Shown in pieces: positions 1-10,900 of a DNA stretch of 64,000 bases. How positions within the stretch are numbered: position 1 is the stretch's first letter; the number at the start of each line of letters is the position of its first letter. Where the stretch lies: assembly GCF_003286085.1 (NCBI RefSeq), contig NW_020825359.1:719501-783500 (forward strand), in the 5' to 3' direction. The notes beneath the pieces are model-generated. The model was not told the origin of the DNA. It was given only the letters and a program-made list of their open reading frames with translations, and made no database searches. The stretch comes from Drosophila persimilis (taxonomy: Eukaryota; Arthropoda; Insecta; Diptera; Drosophilidae). The translations under genes were made by a program, and so were the position numbers.

Positions 1-2612
1 GACACATCGCCCGTGGTGCTCGAGAAGGGCTTCGGTCCCAATCGGGGCTGTGCGTGTGGGCAAAAATATAGCGTAAGTCAATGGAAATCTACCGTAAACG
101 AATAAACAAATTGGTGCCGCTCAAAAATCATAATTCTACACTCAATTAAATGGGAAAATAATTTCAAAAAAACGGTGATGAAAATCATAATTTTCTGAGC
201 CACTAAAAACAACAAAAAAGTGAGCCTGCAGACAGGTGGGGTCTGGTCTCCAAACCGATACAAACGATACGATCTACAAACGATGTCGATATCGTACAAA
301 AATCATTCGATAAGGTCCATAAGGACGAAAAAGACACGATGCAAAAATATCAAAAAACAACGCTACAAAACCAAAAACGAAAGACAACAACCAAAACGTG
401 GATCTGGGGATCTGCAACAGTGGATAACAGTGGGGCACCTTGTAGGCAGTCGCTGCCGTTGTACGTGGCCTGGGCCGCGGCGTGGTTGTGGTGCTGCTAC
501 TCTCGCCGGCCGAATCGCTGGCCTCCGGCAGGGAGTTGTTGCGCGATGTGCGCGGCATCGGCTTGGGCGGGGAGTTGCTGCCGCTGGCTGAGTGAGTGTC
601 CAGAGCACCCGACGAACTGGCGGAGGCGTCTTCGCTGCTGCCGGCCGAATGTTCGGTGGGCGACTCCTTTTCGTCGTCATGGCCATCGCCACCCGCAGCG
701 CGTACATCCTTCTCGGTATCGATCTTGTACTTGGCCTCAAATTTACGTATCAGCTCGCTGCATTCTCCGTCCGGCTGCGACTGCGCCTGGGAGCAGCTCT
801 TCTTCTGGCCGGCTCCGTTCTGGTTGCTGTTGTCGTTGCCGTTCTTCTCCTCGAAATTGTTGCCCTTGCTCAGCATCACAAAGTGATCGTTGTCGTTTCG
901 CTTGGCCGACTGGTTAGGGGGTTGGGTCTGTGTCTGTGTCTGTATCTGTGTCTGGCTCTTCTGGCCGGTGGCCTTGCCCTTGCCTTGGCCATTGGCCCGC
1001 TGGTTCTCCAGATTCTTCACAAAATCGCTTAAATTTCCCCGATGGATCTGCATTGATGGCCGGGAAAACGGGGATTAGAGATCAAAGATCGCATAGAACC
1101 TATAGACAGCCCAGACCCTGCTCTTAATCTATATAGAATACTCCTATTCCTGAATTCGGACCGTCCTTCTCTGCCCCGCACTTACGATTATCGGCTCGTC
1201 GCCAAGCTCCCGCTTTGCCGGGTCCAGATTCATCTTGGGCACCGCCAGATTGCTCCCATTCAGCCACTCGCTGGCAATCAGCTCCGTTTTGTAGCCCGTG
1301 GTCTCCGGATAGAGATCGGCATGGAAATCGCGATAGGTCTAGAGGAGAGGGAAACCCAGAATTATAATCGCATATCTCTCCCTCTCTCTCTCTTACCTTT
1401 CTGGGCACTTGGTACATGATGGGTATGACCATATTGGATGTCAGTTGGAGTACGCGATTCACCTCCGCCTCCATCACCCTCAATGCCCGCTTGGGGACCA
1501 GGCAAGCGCCCTTCGTCTGTTCGCCGGTGTGCCGCAGTCCCTCGATCAGATAGGGATCCTTGTCTGTGATCTCCAGATAGTTAATGGTCGTGTCCCCCTT
1601 ACCGGCAAGGAAGAGCATGTTCGTGTCGGGGTCAAACAGTGGCATCAGTATGCCCGTCGAGCAGTCCAGCTCGAGGGTCTTTTCGGGTGTGCCAAAGTTA
1701 CGGATATCCCGGATGATAACCTGCCGCAGGCGGGCCGCATCGAAGCCGGTGGTAAGGATGCGCGGCTGCCCTCCCAGCCAGACAACTCGCGAATCCTTGA
1801 TGCTCTGATGCGATTCAGCCATCATTTGGAGGGGTGAGCCGGAGGCGCGTGGATCGAATATTCGCACACACTTGTCCTTGCAACTGGTGGCCAGGACAGT
1901 GCCATCCTCGCGCCAACTGGCCGACTGTATCACCTCGGGATGCTCATTGTTGGCTGTGTGAGTGGAAAAGGTGAACCCAATTAGACGGCGCTCGCCCAGC
2001 ATTGGGTTTGACATAGGCACTCACAGAAGATCTCCTTTTGGCTCCTCAGATCGAACAAGGCCACGCAACCGGCCGCTGTCGAGTACATCATTCCATCGGC
2101 CGTCGGATGGAAGCCCACCGTCTCCACACGCCGCTGTTTGTGTGAGAAGACGGCCTCCGGATCGGAGAGCGACTGCTCCAGGCCCTTTTCTGGTATATGC
2201 CAGATTTTCACCTGCAAAACAAAAAAGAAGAGCTCCATTGCATTAAGATGGAGTGGCGGGCGGGGGGCGAAGGAGAATGGATAATGGATAATGTAATCCG
2301 TACCAGGCAATCCTGCGATGCGGTGGCCAACAGGCCGTCATGGAATGGCGAAAACTTTAGGTCTGTCACTGTGTCCGTGTGCCCATGCAGCAGCGGCATT
2401 GTCTTGCTCTTGCGCCCGCAATCGTCCAGCGGCAGGACGGCCACACTCGATCCGGTGTGCTCCCAATTGAAGGCCATGAAGGCGGCCGATGCGGCGATAT
2501 TGTTGCCATACGTCTGATAGCTGCCCACACAGATCTCGCGGACGCATGCCTCCGCTTTGGGGACAATGGGCGCGGCATTTTTATATTTGGAAGCCTTGAA
2601 GCGCCAGGCCAT
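1..2612 (-). CDS. pod1: pod1, coronin-7-type WD40 actin/microtubule crosslinker (5' part, cut by window edge)
   Basis: Coding exons on the minus strand, in transcription order: 2612-2304, 2211-2025, 1953-1397, 1338-1186, 1047-439 and 47-1. All joins have GT..AG ends and phases agree (0,1,0,0,0). The protein starts MAWRFKASKYKNAAP, a coronin-family N-terminal basic motif, followed by WD40 blades such as DLKFSPFHDGLLATAS and HPTADGMMYSTAAGCVALFDLRS, then a conserved coronin segment. The exon at 439-1047 encodes a low-complexity Q/T/S/N-rich linker expected between the two coronin units of the coronin-7/Pod-1 class. The second unit lies beyond position 1. Known role of the family member: Drosophila Pod-1 crosslinks actin and microtubules and is needed for axon guidance. 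The start is the first ATG before a conserved N-terminus. The weakest join is the donor at 437-438 (AAG/GTGCCC). Confidence 0.93.
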
Positions 2613-5057
2613 GCTGTTGTGATGTGACTGAGGATGTGGCTGTTGCTCGAATGGAAAGCAATCCGATGTGCCTGAAGGAGAGTTTGTTTCGCTGGATCGC
2701 TGGATTGCTGGATCGCTAGATCGCTAGATCGCTAGAGTGGGGGTGGGTTCAGGTCTGATGATCTGTTCGGCTCCCGTCTCTCGCTGGCTCTGTGCGTGTC
2801 TGGAAAAGTGCAGGCATATTCATACTATAAAAGAGTTTTTTTGTTGTTGTTGTTTTTTTTTTTTGTAAAAGAGGCACAACCACACATCTGTTTGTTGGCA
2901 CTCGCATAATATAATATATACATATATTTATAGTATGTGGTTCCTGGTATTGAAGCAAAGGCCTGTTGTCGCCGTCGCCGCCGCCGCTCTGCCGTGAGTC
3001 ACTCGATAAGGCCAGAAACAGAAACAGAGACAGAAAAAGAAACGGCCAGCTTTTTGATAAGGCGATTCCCGGCACGGCACGGCACTTGCACTGCCATCAA
3101 ACACAACACACAAACACACACACACACACACACTGGAATACATTGGAATGGAATTGGAACGGTGTCCGTTGCAAATTCTTCCCCCACCCACTCCCCCTGA
3201 TACTGCTGCTGCTGCCGATTGAAAAGAGAAAGCAAGCTAAAGACGACTGTGATTGCAGCAAGTGCGAGGAGCAGAAGAATGGCTTCAATGCCAGCGAATA
3301 TACCACTCCATCCATCCAACAATATCCAAAGATGTTCCACAAAAAGCCGGATAAGCAACACCAAACACACAGCCACACACACACACACACAAACACATGT
3401 ACATTTTGCTGTATGCAATATTTGTTTGTATAACAGGAAATGTGAGGGGGAAATCGACACTTGTATACCCTACCCCCTTAAAGTGCATTGGATATATGTA
3501 TGTACATACATGCATACATACATATGTATGTCGTATGAACAGGAGCCACACCTACATATGAGTCCATATATGGCATGCATATATCACCGATCTACGGTTG
3601 CCATGGAAATTTCCTCGACAGGCAGGCAGCAATCTACGCACAGTTGATGGACCCTTGACAACAGGGGGTTGGAGAACTGGAGAGTTTGTCACACTTGCTC
3701 ACAAACGCACACACACACACACGCGCGAAGAGGAGAGCAGAGCAAACCACTTTTTCTCCTCTTCTTCCAGCAGCAGAAGCAGCAGCGACGCAGCGTCAGT
3801 GGATGGATAATTTCCCAAGTGCAGCCAGTCATCCAGGGGGGTTGGGAGGTGACCAACACAGAGAGAACGAGAAAGAGAGGAGACTAACAAACAGAAGGCA
3901 AACGACGCGTGCGCCAATTCAACTGGTCCGTTAGAAAGCGGCAAAACAAATGACCACCAGGCTAGCCAGGCAGCCTCAGCCACAGCCGCAGAAGCAGAAG
4001 CAGGAGAGGCGATTGGAAGCACCAGCAGCAACAGCCAAGTGAATCAGGTATTGGGTTTGCTACCAGGTAATGGGGTCAAGTGATTTAGAAAAACGAAAGA
4101 AAAATGAAATGCGCCAACAAGCGGGTTGCAGATATACCGAGACCGAGACGACAAGTGCAATCAGGAGGAGACCTTGCTGCTGCTTCTGATGCCATCTCTA
4201 CTCTCCACCATCACCGTTCAATATTAACGGGATCCGGTCTTTCCGGCGTGGGAGAGCATGCATAAGAGAAGAGAGCATAACAAGGGAGAGAGGGAGCGGC
4301 ATCTTGTGTGCGCTATGCTATGCTGTGTGCATCGTGTGCAAAGGGTGCAAGGAATATGGAATATGGGTGTCTCCCCCCACTCTCACGCGACACTGTCTTT
4401 CTCTCTTTCTCGCTGTGGGTGTGTGCTGCTGCTGCTTGGCTGGGGGTGGCTGCCGGGCTGGGCAGGGGCTGGGCTAATGGGCATAAACCGGCAAGCGAGA
4501 GCTTTTTTGCTACTGTTTTATTGTTCTTTTTTGCTCTGCTCTTCTCAAACGCACACCCTCTCTCTACTGGTGGTTGGTTTTTGTTGTTCTTGCATCTTGC
4601 ATTTATTGACATTTTCCGTGACAGGCTTTTGAAATAATGCAACTTTCTAGTGGCTGCAACTTGCGTGCAATTAATTATCGACACACACACACGCACATAT
4701 GAACGCGAAAAACGGATGTAAAGGAGGCCTTTGTTTTCCCTTTGCGGCGGCACACACCCTGGCGCCGGCAGCGGCAATGACAATGACTAAAACTACAAAA
4801 AACAACAAGAACTGCGCGAAGCCGACGCCGTTTTTTTTGATGAGCAAACAAAGGAGCAGTTTTGCACACACACACAAACGCACATAAATCACACACACAC
4901 ATGGTGCAAACACACAACAGAAGTATATTTTAAAAAAATAACAGGATCTGTAACAGATTAATTACCAAAATCTTTTCTATAATCACACCGCGATATTGTG
5001 GCGGGGCCCTTTTCTATTATCTATTATTTCTATTATCGGCTTTTTTTAAGGTGCATC
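2613..5057 (-). other. pod1 upstream region, probably 5' UTR intron and spacer
   Basis: No convincing coding sequence on either strand. The region holds several (CA)n and (ACAC)n microsatellites (about 3109-3131, 3376-3392, 3706-3722, 4680-4695, 4865-4902) and a CT-rich tract near 4390-4410. Open frames here are low-complexity readings of these simple repeats. It probably contains pod1 5' UTR exons and promoter, but I could not place a transcription start with confidence. Confidence 0.5.
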
Positions 5058-5062
5058 GCGAG

Positions 5063-5146
5063 CAGTGTGACGCGGACTTACCGATAAAATATACCGTCCG
5101 AACCTCAGAAATATATCGAAATTGCGTCACAAATTTCAAAATATAC
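5063..5146 (-). promoter_or_regulatory. Motif 1 / motif 6 core-promoter-like cluster facing pod1
   Basis: On the minus strand this reads as two GGTATATTT motifs (complement of 5087-5095 and 5138-5146) followed by a TCACACTG core (complement of 5063-5070). These resemble Ohler core-promoter motif 6 (KTYRGTATWTTT) and motif 1 (YGGTCACACTR, bound by M1BP), which occur together in TATA-less Drosophila housekeeping promoters. The orientation points left, toward pod1 about 2.4 kb away. Use as a promoter is inference. Confidence 0.4.
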
Positions 5147-7315
5147 CGTAAATATACTGACGAGCTCAAGTTATATTATACATATTCCTCAATTTTGATA
5201 TTCCGTGGAATATTACTAGCTAGCTAGGACCATCAGCTCTGAACTCATAATTGTATCCCATTGATAAATTAACTTTCTAAAAGACTTGTTAATATATTAT
5301 GTCTAATCCTTATTGGTTTGTTTATAAAATACGGTTTCAACAAAAACGGTCATCAACAATTTTCACTAAATAAATGTCCTTACATGGTAACTACACGACT
5401 ACTACACATTAACTACATTTATATGTAGTTATCAAAAGCGACACCTGTGTAAGCCCACGTTCTAAGATTATTTTTGAAAAAATTGGGATTTTGATGGCAA
5501 ACGATCAGGAATTCGACCTGGGACATGGCTCTAAATGGCATATCTACAGGATGACTACATTCGTGCATTCGAGAAGAGGGTGAGTCCATAACGCGTCTCA
5601 AAAAATACTAGAAGATACTATACAAAAAATTGCAAGGTGTTTGAGCTAGGCATGGTGTCTTAGCATGGTGCCTCACATTCAAAATATACAGTAAATATGC
5701 AAATGAAAAATATCACACAACATATCCATACAAATTCCATTGTATGAATCAAATATAGATATATGTATAAACTAATGAGATGCTTTTAATCAAGAATCCA
5801 CACGATCTTGTTCAAAAATAGAAGTTTGTCAACATTTTGTGGCTTTAACCCCAAGTATTTATCCGGCTTTACTGAAAGTTCGCTAAGATTCAGTAGAACT
5901 AGCTGGAACGCTACGGTATTTTCAAGAGCACTGCTCGATGTGCTTGAATTGTTTCGAATTAATCTGCAAAAGTTTGAACATCCTTCTCCTACAGCTGCTT
6001 GCTTATCAAATATATTTATTCACATTCCAATAGATTGCATTTTAATCCTATTCACTCGTTCACTTTCAAACAATTTCTATTTGGCGCGCACTACTTATAT
6101 CCAGTCGATAGTACGATACCGAACTTGAATCGGGTGAGGTTATCTTTGAACCGGTTGACAAAAATGAGTCCCATTCCAAACTTTTATATTATGTACCTCA
6201 ATTACTGTACTTGGATCTATATTGTGATGATTGATCTATACCATTGAAAAAGTCAACCCAACGGGAAATGTACGTGATGTTCATATTCAGTAGGTGGAGC
6301 AGATTCAGAATGTTATTTGGCAAAAATTGGACCTTCAGGACCTACCATTCAGGCTGAGCCACTTTAATAGCCGAAAACTAGAGACATTCGGACAATTGCT
6401 CAGAGTGAATATGCCGCAATTATTGGGGAATATTAACACGGCCTGTCGCGGCCGTTTCTTACCAAGTTGGTCAGTTTAACGGAGCCCAGGGACTTGTATT
6501 AAAATTGGCATTGCTGAGTTAGTTTTAATATGTATTTGATATACACCACTTCTAATATATCCATATAAACTTAGTTTTTCATGTGTTGGGTTTAAATATA
6601 CCGCCACAAATATATGTACGAACCGGTTAAAACGGGAACGACGCGATTTTTGCTTTCGGCCAATGAAAATCGTTAAACATTTCTGCTAGACATAATGCTG
6701 CACCTACAAGTTTTCATTGGCCATTCTTAGTCTTATTTATGTTGCAGGCAACACGAATTTTCATACTCTAGGAAATGGATATTATAGAATTACGTATATG
6801 TTTGTCATCCAAGCTCTAATTAATGCAGAAACTAGTCAGTATCTGTTTTAAAACTATCACAACGATATTTTGAAGCTTATTTGTTTTCATGACACAAATA
6901 ATATGTATCGGGCGGGATGCATGAATATGCCTAAAACATATCAATGTGTGAAAAGATCTTTATTAATAACGTTTTATCTTCATATTATTTTTTCTTCATA
7001 TTAAATTAACGAAATAGGGTATACAAAGACCTATACTACGGCTTACACGCAATAGGTCTTCAAATACCAGCAACACTGCGACTGTTTTTATATTGAACTA
7101 TTTTGTTTAAACCTTGTTTTAGTCAAAATAAAATAAAAGCAAGTAATTAGAATAAACTAGTTATGTAGGAAATTGATTTATCAATCGTATAAAATTATGT
7201 GGGCATGGCAAGATGTTCTATCTAGCTAGTAATATTCCACGGAATATCAAAATCGAGGAACATGTAATAGAACATGAATTCGTCTGTATATTGACGATAT
7301 ATTTTTAAAATGAGA

Positions 7316-7382
7316 CGGTATATTTTGGTATATTTCTGATGGTCGGACGGCATATTTTAATGATAAATCCGCGGCCACACTG
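7316..7382 (+). promoter_or_regulatory. Motif 6 x2 plus motif 1 core promoter, upstream of the first C3G exon
   Basis: GGTATATTT occurs at 7317-7325 and again at 7327-7335, followed by GGCCACACTG at 7373-7382, a one-mismatch match to Ohler motif 1. Motif 6 followed by motif 1 is a recognised arrangement for TATA-less housekeeping promoters. It lies about 540 bp upstream of a short coding exon (7927-7948) in the same orientation, so it is a plausible start for one C3G isoform. The cluster is part of the right arm of the inverted repeat. Confidence 0.45.
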
Positions 7383-7387
7383 CTTGC

Positions 7388-7926
7388 AACTCTACAGAGC
7401 AGCTCCTCAGCGCTGTATTGTTATTTTTTTTGTATATTTTTTTGATTAAATCAAATTGAATTAACTTGATTGCAATGTTAACGTTGTGCGCGAGAAACAA
7501 CGAGGAGGCATCTGTGCGGCCCCTCGCACTCTGATAACGTTGATTATATACGCAGATATAGATAGGATCGTAAACAGAAGAGCGTCGCGGCTACGGTACA
7601 GCGAGAGAGTGAGAGCGAGCAAGCGTATGCCAGTGCGTGTGTGCCTGTGTGTGTGTGCCTCCATGTGAATGTGTTTGTGTGGGTACAAATTTCGTGTGCG
7701 GCGGTTGCAGAGAAGCAGAAGAAGAAGGGACACGGCAACGGTAAGGCTCATCCAGCCTCCGTCTCCGCCGTAACATAAAAAGTGCAACTACATCTCCGGC
7801 TAAAGCTGCAGCCACAATCCCCAGCTCCAGTGGAGGAGGAACTGGCTCGGGCACGGGCCCCTGGCCCTGGCCAAACCTAATCAATGCAAAAGGAAGAACA
7901 ACACCAAAAATACCACATCGGATAAA
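7388..7926 (+). other. Probable 5' UTR of the upstream C3G isoform
   Basis: This lies between the motif 1/6 cluster and the ATG at 7927. It is GA- and GT-rich (7598-7680) and then A-rich just before the ATG. No convincing protein is encoded on either strand. UTR status is inferred from position. Confidence 0.4.
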
Positions 7927-7948
7927 ATGAATTTACTGCAAAAAATTG
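7927..7948 (+). other. C3G: C3G candidate alternative first coding exon A
   Basis: ATG AAT TTA CTG CAA AAA ATT G is followed by a perfect GTAAGT donor at 7949. It encodes MNLLQKI and ends in phase 1, which fits the common acceptor at 22672 (G + AC gives Asp). It would lie downstream of the motif 1/6 promoter cluster. Splicing across about 14.7 kb is inferred; the consensus donor and matching phase are what is seen. Confidence 0.5.
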
Positions 7949-10900
7949 GTAAGTACAATTGTCTTTCTAAAGGCCCCGCCTCCGCATAAGGCACCCTTCC
8001 CAGTCCCCGACCATACCACAACACACCACCCTTCTGCCCTTGCCGGACAATGATAGAAACAATTGTTATACCCTTAAATGAAATCAAGAATACAATTGAA
8101 TGGTGTGTGTGTGTGTGTGGGGGTGTGTGGGTGGAAGAGGGATGGTTAGAGGCGGTTTTAAGGGATTTGCTGTTTTCTTAGCTCGCTCTCACTCTCTTTT
8201 CACTCTGTGACTGTGTGTGTGTATATATATGGGCGCGTTCAGAAATGGTATGAATATGGGATAAATATCCCTATATCCCCATAGTACAATCCATCGATGG
8301 TATGGTCCAAGCTAATCCCAAAGAATGCATCCATATTCCCTTTCTGCAGCTACTCCTACGGCTGCTGTGCGTTTCGGGAGCTGTCAACAAGTCTATTTTT
8401 AGCATCCACCAACGTCAACATCGACGCTGCAGTCGCAGTCGCAGTCGCTGCCGCTACTGCTCCCCCTGGGAAGACTTCTTCCGCCTCTTTCCCTCTCCCA
8501 AGAAGTGTTGAAAATCGGAGAACAACAACAAAAGCAACAACGACTATGAGATTTCTCTCCACTTCCTTTTGACCTGCCCACTCCATTCTATTCCACCCCA
8601 CTCCACCCACCATTCCGTTTTCATTCTAAATGCATTCCCCTCCACCACGACCTCCACCTCCTGCTCCTGTTCCAGCAGATGGATGTGGAATTCAAATTTA
8701 AAGTGAAAAATGATTTTCAACTGCATTGCAAGTTGTGTGGGTGCAAGTGCGATGGATATACACCACAATTATGTATACATATACATATGTGCATAGCATA
8801 TGCATATGTATTTGTTCCACCTTAACAGTTGCCTAGCGGTTTAATCCTGTTGCATCATAATACCTCGCATATTGCTCGCACACGGGCCAAAAGGGTATGC
8901 TGTTCTTTGGCTCATTTTGGTTAAATGTTTTTTGTCTTCTCCAAAAGCTTGAGAAATATTTAAATTTATTCTCCAACAAATATGAACATACATATGTATA
9001 TTTTCTATGCGGTAGCCGATCCATAGATCTGAATCAAATTTTCTGTCCAAACATAACATAACAATATCCATTCATGACCTGTGAACAGTTAAATTTCTTG
9101 TATGTTCTTCGCACACAGAACACACCTTTAAAAAAATAATAAATATATGTTCTGTAAACATAGCTACATATTTATTTTCGGGGAATCCAAAATCCGGAAT
9201 CCCAGCGAAAGAATAGAACACTTCATTTCCCACAAGATCATTTGCAGCCGATAGAAAATCCAATCGAAGGGTGTCTGGTAGTCGGCAATGTTTGGATGGT
9301 CGATAAATGATTAAGGAAATTATTTGGTTTACCCTTTTGGACAAGAGGAAACGCCTGTCTGTGCACTGTATGTACATTTCTTTGTCTCGTTTTTGCGTGA
9401 ATTCTAGATCTTAGACAAGAAAACACGCGGACTGTATCATTTTTGCCCGTTGGTTTGATAAGCGGTCTGCGCTTTTGATAGATAATGGAGCAGCCGAAGC
9501 TCTCTCTATCTCTTCGCAGCTCTCTCCACACACACACACACATATGTACATATGTATACATTGAGCAAAAGTTCATTTGAAAGTGCAAATGTTGGGTAGT
9601 CCCAACGTGTATTAAGAGTAAGGTGGAAGGTGCTCTCGAAGAGCGGGTATGCCTCACACCTTATTTTGATGCACCATGTGCTCATCGGGTGGGCCCAGCT
9701 GGTGCTGCTGCCCTGCCCCTCTGCCCAATTAGATTTGTAAAAGTTGTACCGCTCTCCCTCCCTTTCCCCCCTGACGCTGGCGCTCACGCTAGAGCGCTGT
9801 AAGCGCTCATCGCTTACCGTTTGACGAGTCGGAGCTGGGGTCTGGGGTCTGGGGACCGCTCGTTGATTCAGTCGCACGCGAAATTTTCTCATCAGCGGTA
9901 CGCTCCGCTCCGTACCGTACCGTACCGTACCATTCCGCTCCCCACACCGAACAGCCGTAACCCGAACGAACCGCCTCGCTTGAATCGCACGCTCGTGACC
10001 CGCCCCAAAAAGTGATATCATAAAAGCAATATCTCTCTGGAGATCACCCTCTCCCTTTTCCTGGGCTCCCCGCCCCCGCAAAAAAGGGAGTGTGCTGTTC
10101 AATTGTTTTTGTTTTTCTGTTCAAGTGTGTGCGTGTGTGTGTGTGTGTGTGCGTGTGTGTGTGTGTGCAATAGATCAATGATATCGATACAGATACAGAT
10201 TCCCGAACAGCGGGAGAATCGTTGAAGCGTTTGCTCCCATTTCCCGACCCACATATCGATTGCAAAATAAAAATACAAATAATAACAACAACAATCGATT
10301 GCTTTGCTTGCGAGGAGCAAAGGGATACACAGAGGAAGAAGACGGGGAAAGAGTGCCAGAACCGAATTTACCGCAATGCGTGTTCTCAATACAGAGCTCC
10401 GTTTGCGCTTTAAAAACCGCAGGCCGAGGCCCTTCAATCGGGCAGCGAGTGCCGATGAAGCCGTTATGATGGATACATCCAACCCCAATACCCCCACCAC
10501 CCCCAGCGATCAGAGTATCCATGGAGGAGGAGGAACCATCAGTATGAGTATGTATAAGTGGGGCGTACTTTTGGAATAATTGGAATATTCAGTAGATATG
10601 TAGATAATATCGACGATTCATGGGTCTGCAAAAATACCAGAGTTCGTTCATATCTAGTGAAAAAATAGTGCCAAGAAAAATGTAGATTCTAGAATGACCT
10701 TGAGGCGTTATAAGGCGGGATAATGAGCATAAGATACTACCCGCTCTGTGTAGATCGTGGAATGCAATTAGACTAGGCAACAAAATACATTATTTTAACA
10801 CGAACCAAACCGACTTTCTGATAGATTTGGGGCTTTAAAATATTTGACTAAAAGTCTCGCATAATTCCATTTACCGTTCAGTAACCTCCCAAATACAATT

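Larger units (their letters stand above)
5058..7387. repeat. Inverted-repeat element, about 2.3 kb, arms of at least 165 bp
   Basis: The left arm (5058-5226, with weaker similarity to about 5345) and the right arm (7222-7387, weaker back to about 7085) are imperfect reverse complements. Shared blocks include CAGTGTG at 5063 against CACACTG at 7376, the GATATTCCGTGGAATATTACTAGCTAG block near 5196 and 7226, and the GATAAAT block near 5261 and 7180. The 1.7 kb interior is AT-rich with no credible transposase. A partial third copy of the arm's inner half lies at about 35490-35650, so the sequence is dispersed. I infer a non-autonomous DNA transposon with long terminal inverted repeats. No target-site duplication was evident, so an old duplicated promoter block is the alternative. 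Confidence 0.7.

Noticed and set aside
3350-3420. CRISPR-like or satellite array from repeated ACACAC segments
   Set aside because: Ordinary (CA)n microsatellites, with no spacer-repeat structure.
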